Shown: positions 49,132-62,994 of the stretch, one piece after another
Layout: every line of letters starts with the position of its first letter
Numbering within the stretch: the stretch's first letter is position 1
From: Austropuccinia psidii
Taxonomy: Eukaryota > Basidiomycota > Pucciniomycetes > Pucciniales > Sphaerophragmiaceae
Length of the DNA: 64,000 bases
NCBI GenBank assembly: GCA_023105745.1
Contig: JALGQZ010000009.1
Location: 11,890,564 to 11,954,563, forward strand
Direction of reading: 5' to 3'
Made by a program: the position numbers and the translations under genes
The notes under the pieces: model-generated
What the model was told of the DNA's origin: nothing
The model's database searches: none
Seen by the model: the letters and a program-made list of their open reading frames with translations, nothing else

Positions 49132-50641
49132 TGTCACAACCACGAATAATCACCCCCCCCAATTGGTGTTGCGGCAATTCTGGCCTGAACCCAGTTTATG
49201 GTCAATTGGCCATATAATATGTTTATGGCCAATTTTACTCTCTTGACCATATCCTTCCTTCATTGGATTGATTGGACAATTCACCACCTCACCAACCCCC
49301 AGGCCATTATCCTGGTTTTTGGGCCTGGGGGTCTTTTCAGTCTTCCAGGGGCCTATGCCCCTTGGCCCAACCCCTTATATTAGGGGGGTTTGGCCCAAAT
49401 GGCCTTTTTAGGCCATTTAGGTTCTCTACAGTCTCTACGGCTTGTGGGACCATTAGGCCCCTTTTGGCTCAAATCCAATGAGGCCAAAAGGGGACAAGGA
49501 GGAAGCTCATCAGCCCCCAAACCACAAGTGGGCCCACCTGAGCCAGCTTTGGCCCCAAAACCCAACCAACCCAGAATTGGCCATAATTCAGTCCATGGCC
49601 TCTGGAAACCACCAGAGGCCACCAGCTCAGCTCCAAGCAAGGATTCCCCTCAAGTTCAGGGGAAGACTTTTCCTTCCTCAATGCACCCCATACTCAAGGA
49701 TCCAGGAGTGGTGCATATATGGTATAATATACCATTATGCACCATTTTTTCTCAGCAACCCAATGGTGACATTTTCAGGACCAAATTATGTTATTCCAAA
49801 TCAAGTCCCCAATCCATCACTAATGTTGAAGGAGGATGTTTCAGCTATTCAGTCTGGCAATTCCCTGGTGGCTACCAGAAGACCATTTGAGGACCCCAAT
49901 CACCTGGCCCTGCAGGAGTTGGGTTTTCAATTCTCATCAGGACTATTCCAAGGAAAATTATCAGATGTTATCATTCATTTCAGTCATAGTCAAGGCATCA
50001 AGTAATTAGCATTCCTTGGACAACTCAATTGGTCCATACAGGTAGTAATCAAGCATCCTGTATGGCCTTGGCCCATTTGGCCCAATTCATATTCCACTGT
50101 GGGAATTCAGTCACGCAGTTCAATTCTCAAGATGGCCAGAACTTTATTGGCCCAATTCAGACAATACAGCTGGATGACTCACCTTCCAGGATCAGCTTTT
50201 CAGTGTTTCACATATACTGGCCACCTTTCATCATCTGGGGACTTTTTCCCCAGTTAATTAATATATTGGATTGATCTTTATCCTTATTTTATTCTTCTTC
50301 AGAGTAAATACTGATAATCTTAAGTCAGTCATTTGCACCTTTCTTCTTGGCCTTTCAGTGGATATTGGTGGTCCTATCCTTTACTAATTCCATTTTTCTT
50401 TCTGGCAGGTTGAAACAGTGAATTGAGGATTCATTTTGTTGGCTCTTTGGCTTTTGGCTTTCTTATTATCTCAGCCATTGGCTTCCTTTTCTCTTTATCT
50501 TTTGGCACACTTTTCTTTACTCTTGTTCTTCTTTAAAGAAATTTATTCCTTCTTATTTCTTTATCCTTTTGGAGCCTTCCAAGTGAGCTCTTGATTCCTG
50601 AGTGCCAGGCCACTCTTGCTTCCATAAGAGCCTCTGTGACA
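49132..50641 (+). repeat. Chromovirus 3' LTR
   Basis: It is 1510 bp, starting TGTCACAACCACGAATAATC and ending CCTCTGTGACA. It has a GGCC-rich first third like the 5' LTR but lacks several of its short blocks. LTR divergence is modest (substitutions plus indels), so this is a younger insertion than its host element. Confidence 0.93.
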
Positions 50642-52090
50642 TGGAGCCAAATACACATGTTTTACCACTCTGAAAGACAGATTTTTAATAAACACTATAC
50701 CACATTAATGTCAGGTTTTTTTTGTTTCTGGACATCTCTCAGAAGACAGGACACTAGAAAGGGTGAAGACTTGTTTTTGGTGGACAAATTGGAGAAAATA
50801 TTTTGCAGAATATTTCCAAACTTGTGACATATTCCAAAAATCAAATAGAGCCATAGGAAAGAGATTTGGAATGATTATTCAAATCCAAGACCAAAAATCC
50901 CCATGGGAAATAGTTCATATGGATTGGGTAACAGCTCTATCCCCAGGAGAAGATAGGAGTTTTAATGCATTTCTGGTGTTAGTTGATAGGTACAGTAAAT
51001 CCCCAATGCTCTTACCCTTTCATAAAGATGACACAGCTATGGATATAGCCATAATTATATGGAATGGAGCTATTAGACATACAGGATTATTCAAAGATAT
51101 CATAACTGATAGAGATCCCAAAATCACTTAAGATTTGTGGACAAATCTCCACAACCTTTTTGGCACAAAATTATGATTCTCAACAGCCTATTACCCTCAG
51201 ACTTATGGACTAGAATAAAGAATGATAAAAACTCTAGAGCACATGATCAGAATATTCTGAGCTCATTGCCTATAATTCAAAGGCCCTAATGGTTTTACGT
51301 ATGATTGGTTTACTCTGATACAAACTCTTTTACTGGCATATGAAACATCAGTTGATTCATCCACTGGTAAAACACCTGAAATATTGGAAAACATTTTGAA
51401 ACCCAAGAATACTTTATTACACCCTTAAAGAGTACTTAGTCGAAATATTCCCAAAAGGAAGCAGTTTAAATATAAAACTTTATAAAGAAAGACATCATGC
51501 AAATACATGTATGCAAGATTCTTTCAAATATTCAAAATAAATATGGGACAGAACTCATAAACCACCTTATTTTGGAATAGGATACTTAGTCCTAGTATCA
51601 ACACTAGATTTTAATAACATTAAAGGATCAAAGAAATTAAAATATTCCTTTTGAAGGACCTTTTATGATAAAATACCTACATGGCTGCAATTCTGTGAAA
51701 TTAGAGTTAACAGGTTAATTAATTAACAGTCACCAAACATTCCCTGTAAGCTTGAGAATACCTTACAGCTCAAGTGATAAGTAATTATCTCTCCCAAGAA
51801 ATATATGACTGCTTTAAATTCCTTAAAGACAGGAGGACAAGAAACAAAAAGGGAATAGAATACCTTATAAGGTATAGAAACCCAACTCAAGAGGATTAGT
51901 TGCTACTTGATAACTGTATAACTAATTCTGAAAAACTGTTAAAAAGTTCAGACATGAAAGAAGACCTAAAGAATAAAAAACTCAAGCATTATTGAGCTTC
52001 AAGACTAAAAACGGCTATTGAAGAGGTAGGACAGTGGATGATACCCTAATTAACAATATCATAGTGTGGTAAAATCTTTCTTGGTGTTTT
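50642..52090 (+). pseudogene. Older Gypsy integrase and chromodomain-like tail (resumed)
   Basis: Host-element coding resumes after the chromovirus. GHLSEDRTLERVKTCFWW is the zinc-finger region. The core includes HMDWVTALSPGEDRSFNAF and TDRDPKIT, with GLE-stop-RMIKTLEHM at the Glu position. The tail includes DRRTRNKKGIEYLIRYRNPT, close to the tail of the nested element at 18.7 kb. Stops interrupt at 51129 and beyond. Confidence 0.85.
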
Positions 52091-52093
52091 TTT

Positions 52094-53082
52094 ATTGAGC
52101 CTTTGACATATGAACACATATCAAGAAATTTCACAAAAAATATCACACAACTTATTTTAATAATAAATATCAAAATTCTAATTTTAAAAAAAATTAAAAT
52201 AAGTAAAAATGCCCAAAAAGGCATAAATCCTTTATTATATCAGAAACAAATGAATAAAATTTGAAATAGATTACATAATTGGATTCTAAATAAAGAAATA
52301 CATATATGACTCCTTTATACCATATCTGTAAGCCCAATAATTACTGAGATACCTGGATATATGCACTTTTATGATTGGTGCATATATTCATGGTTTTTAG
52401 CTCATATATTTTAAAATACTCATTATAAATACTTGATCCAAAATCAAAGTTATCACAAAGTTACTTTTAGAATAAAGATATAAATTTTATTTGGAAATTT
52501 AAAAAAAAAAGTCAAGAATAATAAGGAGAAATCAGTCAAAATAGCAATACCAGTTGACCACTTAGAATTGAAAGTGGTCCAAACTTATAAAAAAGTATCT
52601 TTTCTTATTTTACTAGTTCATACTTTAATAATGAACTAATTTTATCATTATATACAAGGTATAACTTTATTAAATCATGGTTTAAAGTCTAAAATAGCAA
52701 ATTTTGACAGAAAAGATGAATTACAAGAAAAATCATCAGAATTCAAGTTTTTACTATGTGATAAGTTACTCTTGGAAACTTTATAAGAACATTCAAAGCT
52801 ATCATAATTAATGCTTTTAATTTCTGTTTCATGAGAAACTTAAAATTTATTAAAGATTAAACTTAGAGCTCAAAAATGATCATTTTTGGCCTTTAACTTT
52901 AGTCTTATTTTAAGTCAAACAGCTTAATAGGAGATAAAACTTGTGCATACTGGTATTTTATTATTAAAACTACCTTGATCCACAAAATAAAGTCATATTT
53001 CAATCTAACTATGTCATAAAATTAGAGTTACAGTGATAACCCTAAAAAATGGTGTGATAATGAGATAAGAAGGTTTAATAAT
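52094..53082 (+). repeat. 3' LTR of the older Gypsy element, first part
   Basis: It begins TATTGAGCCTTTGACATATG and aligns with 28335-29340. It is cut at 53082 by insertion of a related LTR. Confidence 0.82.
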
Positions 53083-54004
53083 TGTGGGCCTTTTAGATAT
53101 TACCACATATTCACAAAGGTCTCAAAAAAATTCAAAAACTTATTGTAACAATAATAATTCAAATTATAATGTTAAAATAAGCAAAAATCCCATAAAAAAG
53201 GCATAAATTCTTGATCATCTCAGAAACCAATGGAAAAAAAGGTGAAATAAAAAAACCATTTAGTTCCTTCTGGTATCTAGGAGGGAGAAATTTAATATAA
53301 ATAGAGCTTTTTTTCCTCTATTTCCCCCTCAGATGCGACAAAAACATTAAAAAATAAAATAAAAAGTTAATTCTCTCTGTTCTTTAAATATAAGTCATTT
53401 ATATTATTAAAGACCAAAGTTTTACCAATAATTAATCACTTTTTAAATCATTGATGATATAAAAAATCTTATTGTTTTGTTAAATTTCCTCTAAATCCTC
53501 AATTCCATGTAAAATAAAGAAAAATTTGTAATTTCTCTTATTTTCTTTGTAAATACAATTTAAATAATCTGTATTTACATTATTAGGTGTAAGCGCATTC
53601 AAAATTATTATCCTAAGTGTTAAAAGTAGGTTATTTTCTCTTTGTTATTATTATCAATAATTCTTTTCTTGATATATATAGTATTAATATTAATATATGA
53701 ATTTAATATTGGTAATATTATTGTTATAGATTTTCTTTATTATCAAATCACAAGGTTTTATGAATTTATTATTTTTTTGTTACAATAATAAACTTCCATT
53801 AAATATATTAACTATTATATATTGATATATTTATTTCATTATATTATTCTATTTATTCATAATAATAAAAAATTTAAGCCATAATTATATCAATTTTATT
53901 ATTATAATTCCTTTTTAATCTTATTTCTCATCAAAATTAGGACATTCAGAGTACAATAAATAAAATACTAGTAATATATACTTTTTTCATATTCAAACCT
54001 TAAA
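53083..54004 (+). repeat. Solo LTR nested in the 3' LTR
   Basis: It starts TGTGGGCCTTTTAGAT and ends CAAACCTTAAA. Perfect ATAAT duplications lie at 53078-53082 and 54005-54009. The host LTR resumes directly afterwards. It is 922 bp, about half the family LTR length, because a central block is missing. No internal coding DNA remains. Confidence 0.85.
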
Positions 54005-54009
54005 ATAAT

Positions 54010-54830
54010 GATTTGATCATCACCAAACCTCATGATATTTATTTATTCCATTATATAACATCAGTACACATCTACTAGAAGTAATGATATTAACTATAAA
54101 AAGACCCTTATTCCTCTTTTCTCCCCTCAGACACATCAAATTCCATGAAAAATTAAATAAAAGGTAATAATCTTTATTCTTTATATATAAAACACTTATA
54201 TTACAAAATACCAAAGGCATATCTTTTGGTAATCACTACCTTTTATATTATTAAATCAATTTTTCATTGTTTTTTCTTGAATTCTCTTAACTTCTCTAAA
54301 TCCACCTAAAAATGTTAAGAAATTTATTTCTCTCTAGTTTTTATTTTGACCACAATTAAACTAAGTTTTCATTCCATTATTAGGCCTAAAACTAATCAGA
54401 ATTATTATGTTAATTTTTGAAAGTAGGTTATTTTATTTCATTATAACATTCTTCTCCATTATTATTCTTCAATAATTCTTTTATTAATATAATTAGTAAA
54501 TATATTAATATGTAAACTTAATGTTGGTTAAGATTATTGTTATGAATTGGTTTTTATTATCCAATAAGAATTTCTCATGCATTGTTTTTTGTTGGTAACA
54601 ATCAATTTTCATAAATATATTAATATATTAATTTTGTTATATTGTTTTTATAATATTGTTTATATTATTGTATTCTTTTCAATAATATGAATATTTCACA
54701 CCATAATTGTAATAATATATTATTATTATAAGTAATTTTTGTCTTACTATTGGATTCTATTAAGAAATTAAGAGTGAAATAATGAAAACATTGGTAAATT
54801 TTGCTCATTGTTTCATAGTCAAAACTTGCA
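54010..54830 (+). repeat. 3' LTR of the older Gypsy element, second part
   Basis: It resumes the LTR with sequence matching 29325-29796 and then 35825-36149. It ends CAAAACTTGCA at 54830, next to the AGGAG duplication. Confidence 0.83.
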
Positions 54831-54854
54831 AGGAGAACTTCTTTTTTCAGTAAT

Positions 54855-54856
<2 letters not shown>

Positions 54857-54892
<36 letters not shown>
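54857..54892 (+). repeat. (ATT)12 microsatellite
   Basis: Twelve uninterrupted ATT units lie just beyond the right border of the older Gypsy element. Confidence 0.95.
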
Positions 54893-57800
54893 GGAAAAAT
54901 TTCAATTCAAAACATTGGAAACAAATACTTTTCAACTTCTCAATGAGAATCTCTTAATTTTAAATTCAAGATATCAGAAAGAAGAGAATCATTCCCAATT
55001 ATCAGAAAACATGAGAATATTCCATTATTAATGGATAAAAACAGAAACCATTTGAATGTACATCAGTTAGCCATAATCCTAGAAGTATAGATCATCATAA
55101 AGGAAATGTATTATATGGAATATTGCATACACTATGATGGGTTAGAAATTCTAAAAGAGATATTTTACAAACCAATAAGATTGAATAAAATAAGAATTTT
55201 ATTCTACTTTTATGTGAATATATTTAAGAGGAAGAGAGAATATTTATTTATACAGTTGAGAGAAAAATGATTATGATTAAGGCACACTATATGGTGAGAA
55301 AAAGATGAGAAAGTTTCTTTCTTTAGTCATTTCCTATCAGAAAAACAAAAAATATTGATGATTATTTTTGTTTCATTATAAGTGTAAAACTTGACTATGA
55401 AACTAATAATTAAATTAATTTTCAGTTGATTATTGTACTTTTTATGTTCTTCTTTCATAAGGAAATAATTTTATAGCAAGAAATCTATAAATAATATATA
55501 TCTTTATATAATAATAAGTAGATATAAATTGAATACTAATAATATTACCAATATGTATTATAATGAATTATAATTATTTTTTATTACCAATTATGAAATA
55601 ATAGGAGTGAAATTATTCTACCAGAAGTAATTTTACATTGAAATAGTTATTTCTAAATAAAAAACTATAATATTATTCAAAATCATATAATAAAGAACTA
55701 ATAACAATAGAAAAATTCCTAATAGCTAATAACAGCTATTCTTATTATTGAAAAATTTCATAATTAGTATTTAAAAGATAATCTATAAGTAAAACCTTTG
55801 GTAATATAAATAAGAGTGTATTTTAATATTAGATAAAAATAGATTTAACAATATAAATAAGCTTATTCATTTACAATAAGATACTCTTATTAAAAATAAA
55901 AATTTAGGATACATTTCTTATTTAATTACAATAAAAAACAACTTATTACAATTATTATTATAGATTTTCATTTAATTTATTATATCAAATCTAAGCTGGG
56001 TTTATTTCTGAGGGTTTTTAACAATATTGGAAGGTCTTTTTTACACCAAATAAACTCCTCTACATTTATAAATGGTACCACTATTGATTCACATGTCATG
56101 AATAATCTCAATAACTTTCATTTAGAATTTTATACTTGGATAATACTGAATTTAATCTTATAGAAAGGTTTTAGTTTCTATGTTCAAAGGTTAATAATCC
56201 AAGAAAATCTTTGATTATATCATAATCTTCTATTATTAATCGTTATCTCTTATCTAAAATTATATAATTTACTTAACCTAATTTGTTTTAGATTCATAAC
56301 ACTATTCTTCAAGATTTAGTCTCATTTCAAAATTTTGCCCAACTTTTCACAATAAGTAAACCTTTTAAATTTTTATCTAAAATTTTGCCAAATGTTTTTT
56401 TCATGATATATAATTACACTGAAACTATAGCTGGTTAAGATTGAGGGGGTACTCATAAGTAAACAAAAACATTTTACTTGTGAGGTAGTTTTAATCTTGA
56501 TGTCACTATATCAGAAAAAGAGGCTATTTTCACTATAAGTGAACCTTCCTCAATTTTCCATAATATTTCTGAACAGCTATGGTGAGAAATCTTTGGCAGG
56601 TAAAAGATCATATTCCCAATTTTCATTAAAATCCATAAGTAAATAAAACAAATTCACTTACAGGAAAGATTTGAGTTTTTACTCAACACTTTCACTTTGG
56701 TGGGTTTTTTACATTTAACTCTTAATTAAAGCTTATATTATCTATTTTGGCTTCAGAAACTTGATTAAGGCTTTCCAAGCTTAAAACAACTCTATGAAGA
56801 TCCAAAAAGCTGGATACCCTGGAACCTTTCTCCAGAATCCCTTTGTCCCACCTTATTTTCATGTATTTTTCCCTTTTTATATGATAAAAGCCATAGTATG
56901 AAATTTTTGACTCAGTTTGTAACAAATGTGCAAAAGATTTACCAAATTTATAATAGATCCAAGGCTAAATTCAAAACTACACACCACACCTCAATTTTAC
57001 CACTTTTTTGGTACATTGAGTTATATCCAGTGTGAACTTATTTTAATTCAACTTGAATTAAGTTTCATTAATATTATGGAATGAATTTATTATTTATATA
57101 TTATTATATTTTGACAAATTTTTAACTTGATTTTTCTCAATTATAAGCAAAATTAACTATCAGTGAGGAATTTTGTGAGTCCTTTGGGAATTTCGAATAT
57201 TCCTCAGGACTCACAATATTCAAAATTAGTCTTTAAGTTTTCTTGATATTCTCAAATAATCTTTCACTGAGTGCTAGAGTACTTTAATAGTAACTGTAGT
57301 TTTCCTTTTATTTTTAAAGGAAAATAATTTTATGTTACTTCTTCTTTTTAATAAGCAAAAAAATATATTCTTTGAAACTATTTCTTTTTCAAAATAAAAC
57401 CACATATGTATTATAAAATTCATAAAACTCTCACTGTGGTGGTGGCTTTCTTTCAAGCTATGAAAACTCAACCTAATTTTGAAATAATAAGCTCAGGGGA
57501 CCTTTCTCATGAGCTTCAAGTGCAAGAGCTGATTTATAATTAATCCTCCTTCTGTTAAGTCTTGAGTTAATTTAATCTCCCACTTTCAGTCCTTTTGATG
57601 AATAAAAACAGTAGAAATAAGATCCTAGGGATTCTTGACTTAATTGAGTCAGAAATATTATTTTATTATCTATTTTATCATGTGTTAACAACATTGTATT
57701 AAATCTGAAAGTTCAATTGGAGTGTGGCTCCTTTTGGGGGTACATCATTACTAGTTCTTAAAAGAGAGGACTTGGAATATTTCAGCTTAACAAGGGTATG

Positions 57801-60800
57801 AAATGAAGCTTAAAATTCTAATGTTTCTGAAGGTTTAAATATTTTTATGAGAAATAATTTCCTATCTTTTACTAATATTCTTAGCTAAAAATATACATTT
57901 TCCTCATTTTCTTTCACAATACCTAATAACATAAATAATCTCTTTTTTGGTGTGAAATGAAAAGGTTAAATATATGAATTATGGCTCAAACTTAATAGAT
58001 CTCTGAAATAATTAAATCCAAATATCCTTTATAAATATCAATTATCAATCATTATGTTCAAAAATCTCTTTTCATACTACTTATATGAAAATTTTTTCAT
58101 TTCTACTTTATATTCTTACCATATTCCCCACCCTTGATCTTTGCTTGAATCTCCAAAAACTATTAATATACTCCTCTTTTAGCCTCAAATGAAATGATAC
58201 ATTATACTCCCTCTCCTCATTCAAGCATTGTATAGATACTTCCTTATTAGGATTCTTAACTTAAATTTTATCAATGAAGTCTTCTAAGCCAGGAGTCTTA
58301 AATATTCTCAATTTTTTCCTCAAAATTACCAGTAATCTAGACCCATTTTTAAAGGGGAAATTTTATTTGTAATAGCAATTGAATATCATAAATATCTTTA
58401 TCTAATATTAAGAATTAATCAACTATATTTATAATGCAAATAAAAGGATAAATAATAATATACTTATTCTGCTTAAACCGGAAAATGGGGCTTGAAATTA
58501 GCTAAATAATATATTTAATAGTTTTCAATTCACACTTTGAGATTATTTACTACCCTTTTTCTATTTATGATATCATTCAAATTTATTTCTAAAAATAACT
58601 TCACTCTCTTAGCTAGAAATCTCCATTATAGCAATACTTAGGCCAAAAAGTAAAATAAAATTGCATAACCATAGAGATATTTTTTCAGAATAAATTTTAA
58701 TTGCTTTGGTACGAGTTAATTTAATTGAATTTTGGTTAGTGAATTTTTTTGAAATTCAAAAAGAAATCTTTTCGAAAATTTCCTTAAATATATTTCGATT
58801 TGATTTGATTTATATACTACTTTTTATACTTTTACATTTGTACCTGCTATCTTTTCTTATTCTAATATTGTGATATTCCAGGACCACATTTTTCAATAAA
58901 AAAAAGTTTTTATTCCTTCATGTTCTATACCCATTATCTTTATGCATTAAGGTACAGTATATTCTTAAAATGAACCATCTTTTGGGTAATGGGAAATTTA
59001 ATCTGAGTTGTAAAATTGAAAATATTTTTATATGAAACCACTAATCCATCACCAATAGATAAGATTATTTTGAGTATTTATTATCAAAACCAAAAAAATT
59101 CAATTTATGTTTTATTATTGAACCTAAATTTTCAAATCCAATGTTGGAAGTGTAAATTATAAAGGAGAACGTATTCTGAGATTTATGATAATTCTGAATA
59201 TATTGAGTATTATAAAATATTAATAGCATTATGAGGTTCATATGAGCAATAATTAATTACTCCTAGTCCTCAACGGAAATATTATGCAGTTCTATTTATG
59301 GCTGAAAAACTCAGTTCTCTTATTTAAAAATGAACCAATATCAATTTTCAATCAATATATCACAGATTTAGGCTTTTAATTTTTTTTAAAAATTAAATTA
59401 TGATCCATATATGAGCTGAAAGAAACAATTAATCAGATTTTTACGGCTCAATACAGTTTCAATTAATGATTTTAAACAGATTCTGTCAAAATAGTACTTT
59501 TAAGAAACGTTTTGAGGATTATTTAAGAAAATGGCTCATTAAATTGATTCTTCATAGACATATAAAGGGTTACCTAGAACTGGAATGTTTGTAATATTTT
59601 TTATTGAGAAGATACTATAGGAAAAATTCACCCCCTTACAAAAAAATCATATATTCAGGTATGTTTTTGAGTTTAAGACTTGGATATTTTATTATAAAAT
59701 TAAAAATTTATTTGCACATGAATTTTTTAGCTTTTTTCACAAGCTTTTTTTTACTAAGAGATAAAACTTTCTCCATTTTTAGTGTTAAAGTAATTATAAA
59801 TATTGATATTTCATTATTAATTACTTAGGAGTATTTTGATTTTAATTTAGTAAGTATGTTCTACTGATATTTATAAAAAAATTTCTGATCACCTATCATT
59901 CCAATTTATCTTTGATTGTTTGTAGAATATAGCTATATTTACTTCGAAGCATTTTATAAATATTTTCCATAATTTTGTATTAATTTCTTATCTTAATTCT
60001 ATTTCATTTTAATCTTACAAAATATTTTTTCACTTTATTGGGGTATCTAGTAATATTTGTAGTAATATCTTAAAGGTTTACACCTCTTTTCTATATTGCT
60101 TTCTCATTAAAAATTATAAGTCAAACATTCCAATATTTTTCTCTAAAAGAAATTAAAATACTCCTACTTTTAATTTAGAATTAGACTTAATATTCATAGA
60201 GCTTCCCACATGTTCAAAAAAACTCAATAAACTATGATTTTTGGTATCAAATTCTACTCATAATAATAAAGCTAATTTAAATCGTCTATCCATAGTTATT
60301 TCATAGAATAATTCAGCTCTTAACCGTTTTTATATAAGATTTTGTCAAAATGGTAGGGCTATCACTATTTGTACCATTTTTGAAAATTTCATTTTAATTA
60401 TATGAATTATAAGCTAGTGTTTTAAAAAATAATATCATAATCCAAAATAGACTAGAAGCTTGGAGACTCTCAATATCAAATATATGTTTTTAGATTTTAT
60501 TATATTAAATACAGGTTTTATATTATTTTGTCCTTTTTTTGTGCATTACTTCATTTCCAATTAATCTGTGATATGTATTGGTAAAATATACCCAATATTC
60601 TTTTTTAATAATATTTGAGCTCTTGAATAATTCAAGTATCTATTGTTCTAAAATTGAGAGCCTCTTTTATGGTTTGTTTAATATACTATCTCAAACAATC
60701 TGTGAGAAAATAAATTAAATTGATTTTTCAGTTTGAGACAAGATAATTAAGAATTATTTGCAAGGTAACGTCATATCATTATGGGAAAAAGAATTAACAA

Positions 60801-62994
60801 TATTTAATTGAATTAAATAAAGCTTTTTTGTAATTTTCCCTTCCATATAATACCTTCTCTATCCCAAAAATAAGATTATCTTTAACAGCTGAAGCTTTTA
60901 TATGGAAAATAAAGCTCATACAGATTCACTTTCATAATTTACCATAGTATTATATTTATAATATAATTCTATTTTCTGTGAATGAAAATAAGGAAAGAGG
61001 ATAGTTATAAGGAAATATTGACATAAATTTGGGTAATAATAGCAAGATAGGATATTTCCCATACTAAAAATAGATAATTAATATTCTCAAAAAAGATAAA
61101 AAATCAAATATTTTTAAATTTGGAATTATCAATCAATAATATGCATACAATCTTAGTAAAGCTAATATAAACTTCTATGACCTTCTAATTATTCCTAAAC
61201 CAGAATAAGAAGCAGAGAATTTCATAATAATTAAATTATAACTTAATAAGAATTCATAATTTAGAATGGATGACATGAAATAACTGGGATTGATATAGAA
61301 GATATACTTCTATTCTATCTTTATAGCTTATAAATGGAAAATTCAATTTATATTTTTTGGCTTTCAGGTCCTTTTATATAATTTTCATTCCTAAATATTC
61401 AAAATCTCTCATGAAGCTCTATTAGTTTTTTCTTTTAATTTTAATATTAATTGTCCAAAATTCTGAAATATATTATTAAAAAGAAATGAAAATAATAATT
61501 TAAAATAAAAGAGGGAAGATGTTTCAATTTATTGATTAATGATTCTAATGGTTCATCATTTACATCTTTTTTTTTGAAAAAAAAAGTATTAGGATATCTG
61601 TAATAAAGTTTTTCATTTTAATATATTTGTTAAGAAAATGCCTTATTTCTCAATGTACTTCATATCTCTCTTTAAAACAAAATTAAAAGGATATATAAAT
61701 TCATTCATACTATAGCCTTCAATAAAATCTACTATGATATTGATTTTATATTTATGAGCTAAAAATGATTTTGAGTTGAAATAAGTCATCTTATTATTCT
61801 CTTATTGTTTTCATTGAGTTAAAATTCTCATATTTATCAGATTAAGATAAAATCTTCTTAAACCAAAATTAAACTCTAAAATCCAGAACATTCGGTTAAT
61901 TTTGTTTTTCTTTCTAAAAATAGAAAAAGAACTAGAAGTAATTTTCCCTTTTCCTTTGAAATTTTTTTAGCATATCCTACTGTTCTAATCTCATTTTTTG
62001 TAATTATTTGCGCATTTTTTGGAGTTTCGGGGTATAACACGAATTATTCATTCTAAATACATATATATCATATGTTAGTTTATATTATAGTTTTGAAAGA
62101 AATATCATTATCATAGATAATTTAATTTTTGAAATTCTGAAATTCCATCTTTCTTAAATTTAGGTTTTCCTTAAGCTTCAATCAATAATATTAACTATCA
62201 TTCTATGTTTCCATTTGGTTAAAATAATATAGATCAAGCTTTTAGTATAAATATTTTTAAAAAAAATGAAACTTCTGTTTCCCATTTAATATCTAATGTT
62301 ATTACTTGATTTAGAATTATGATAAAAATTTCTATAATATATAAACATTCAAAGTTAATTTTGTGATATAATTAAATACTAATCTTACAAAATTTTGAAA
62401 TATTTAGTCCTCACATTTAATATGAGCTTAAATATCTAAGTATTTTTATTTAGTCTCAATTTAATTTATTTGGGATAAAAAAATTCTTTTAACCTCATTG
62501 TTTTTCTTTTTATTTTATTAAGAACATATATATACCCTGATATATAATAAAAATGAAAGATAAACTGATAAATTATTATCTGTAATCCTCTTGAGTAAAA
62601 ATTTGAGTTATATCTAAATTTTTAAGATTACCAAAAATAAATTATTTAATAAACAATTTTTTTTCCTAAATAAATAAAGAATTATTTACTCAAAAATAAA
62701 TGAATCTTAATTAAATTATAAATATAAACAAAGTCAGATAATAAGAATATTTCTTTTTTTTTCCTAAAATTAAAATGATATATAAAATAGAACTCAAAAT
62801 CTCAAAAATATGTATATTAAATGGAATATTTTCTTCACTAGAGTTTTATATTAAAACCATAAGTAAAAAAGTTATATTCATTTTTAATTTAGAAAATAAT
62901 ATACAGTATCTTATTGTAAAATTAGAATTTTTATGTCCTAATATATTCAAGCTGAAATTAATGGATTGAAATTAAAAATTTAAAATCTATAATA
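54893..62994. other. 8-kb AT-rich tract without recognisable genes
   Basis: Base composition is extremely AT-rich and stops are dense. Frames are at most about 75 codons (for example 59604-59828). No conserved coding motif is visible. A hairpin lies at 57173-57216. Some words near 56990-57070 resemble the LTR at 18130-18200, so ancient LTR debris is possible. Confidence 0.5.
57173..57216. repeat. Hairpin with 11-bp perfect outer arms
   Basis: TTGTGAGTCCT pairs with AGGACTCACAA. Inner partial pairing (GGGAAT/ATTCC) leaves a short loop around TTCGA. TGTGAGTCC resembles the TGTGAGCC start of the nested Gypsy LTR, so two facing LTR ends are one possible origin. Confidence 0.6.

Larger units (their letters stand above)
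41166..50641 (+). mobile_element. Gypsy chromovirus (chromodomain retrotransposon), near full length
   Basis: LTRs lie at 41166-42731 and 49132-50641, starting TGTCACAACC and ending TGTGACA. It has a leader, a gag with zinc knuckle and a pol in the order protease, RT, RNase H, integrase, chromodomain, then a 3' untranslated stretch and a polypurine tract (GTAGGGGGGTAC) before the 3' LTR. It sits inside the integrase-linker region of the older Gypsy element. It is the least decayed retroelement here, with a limited number of stops and a few shifts. The protein resembles Tf2/Ty3-type families that I recall as very abundant in Austropuccinia psidii. Confidence 0.92.
28335..54830 (+). mobile_element. 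Gypsy retrotransposon enlarged to 26.5 kb by nested insertions
   Basis: Perfect 5-bp target duplications AGGAG lie at 28330-28334 and 54831-54835. The 5' LTR is 28335-29796 plus 35825-36149. The 3' LTR is about 52094-53082 plus 54010-54830. Internal coding DNA is 36150-41165 and 50642-52090 (gag, protease, RT, RNase H, integrase, chromodomain-like tail). Three later insertions sit inside: a PIF/Harbinger element in the 5' LTR, a chromovirus at the start of the integrase region and a family solo LTR in the 3' LTR. Without them the element is about 9.5 kb. Confidence 0.87.
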
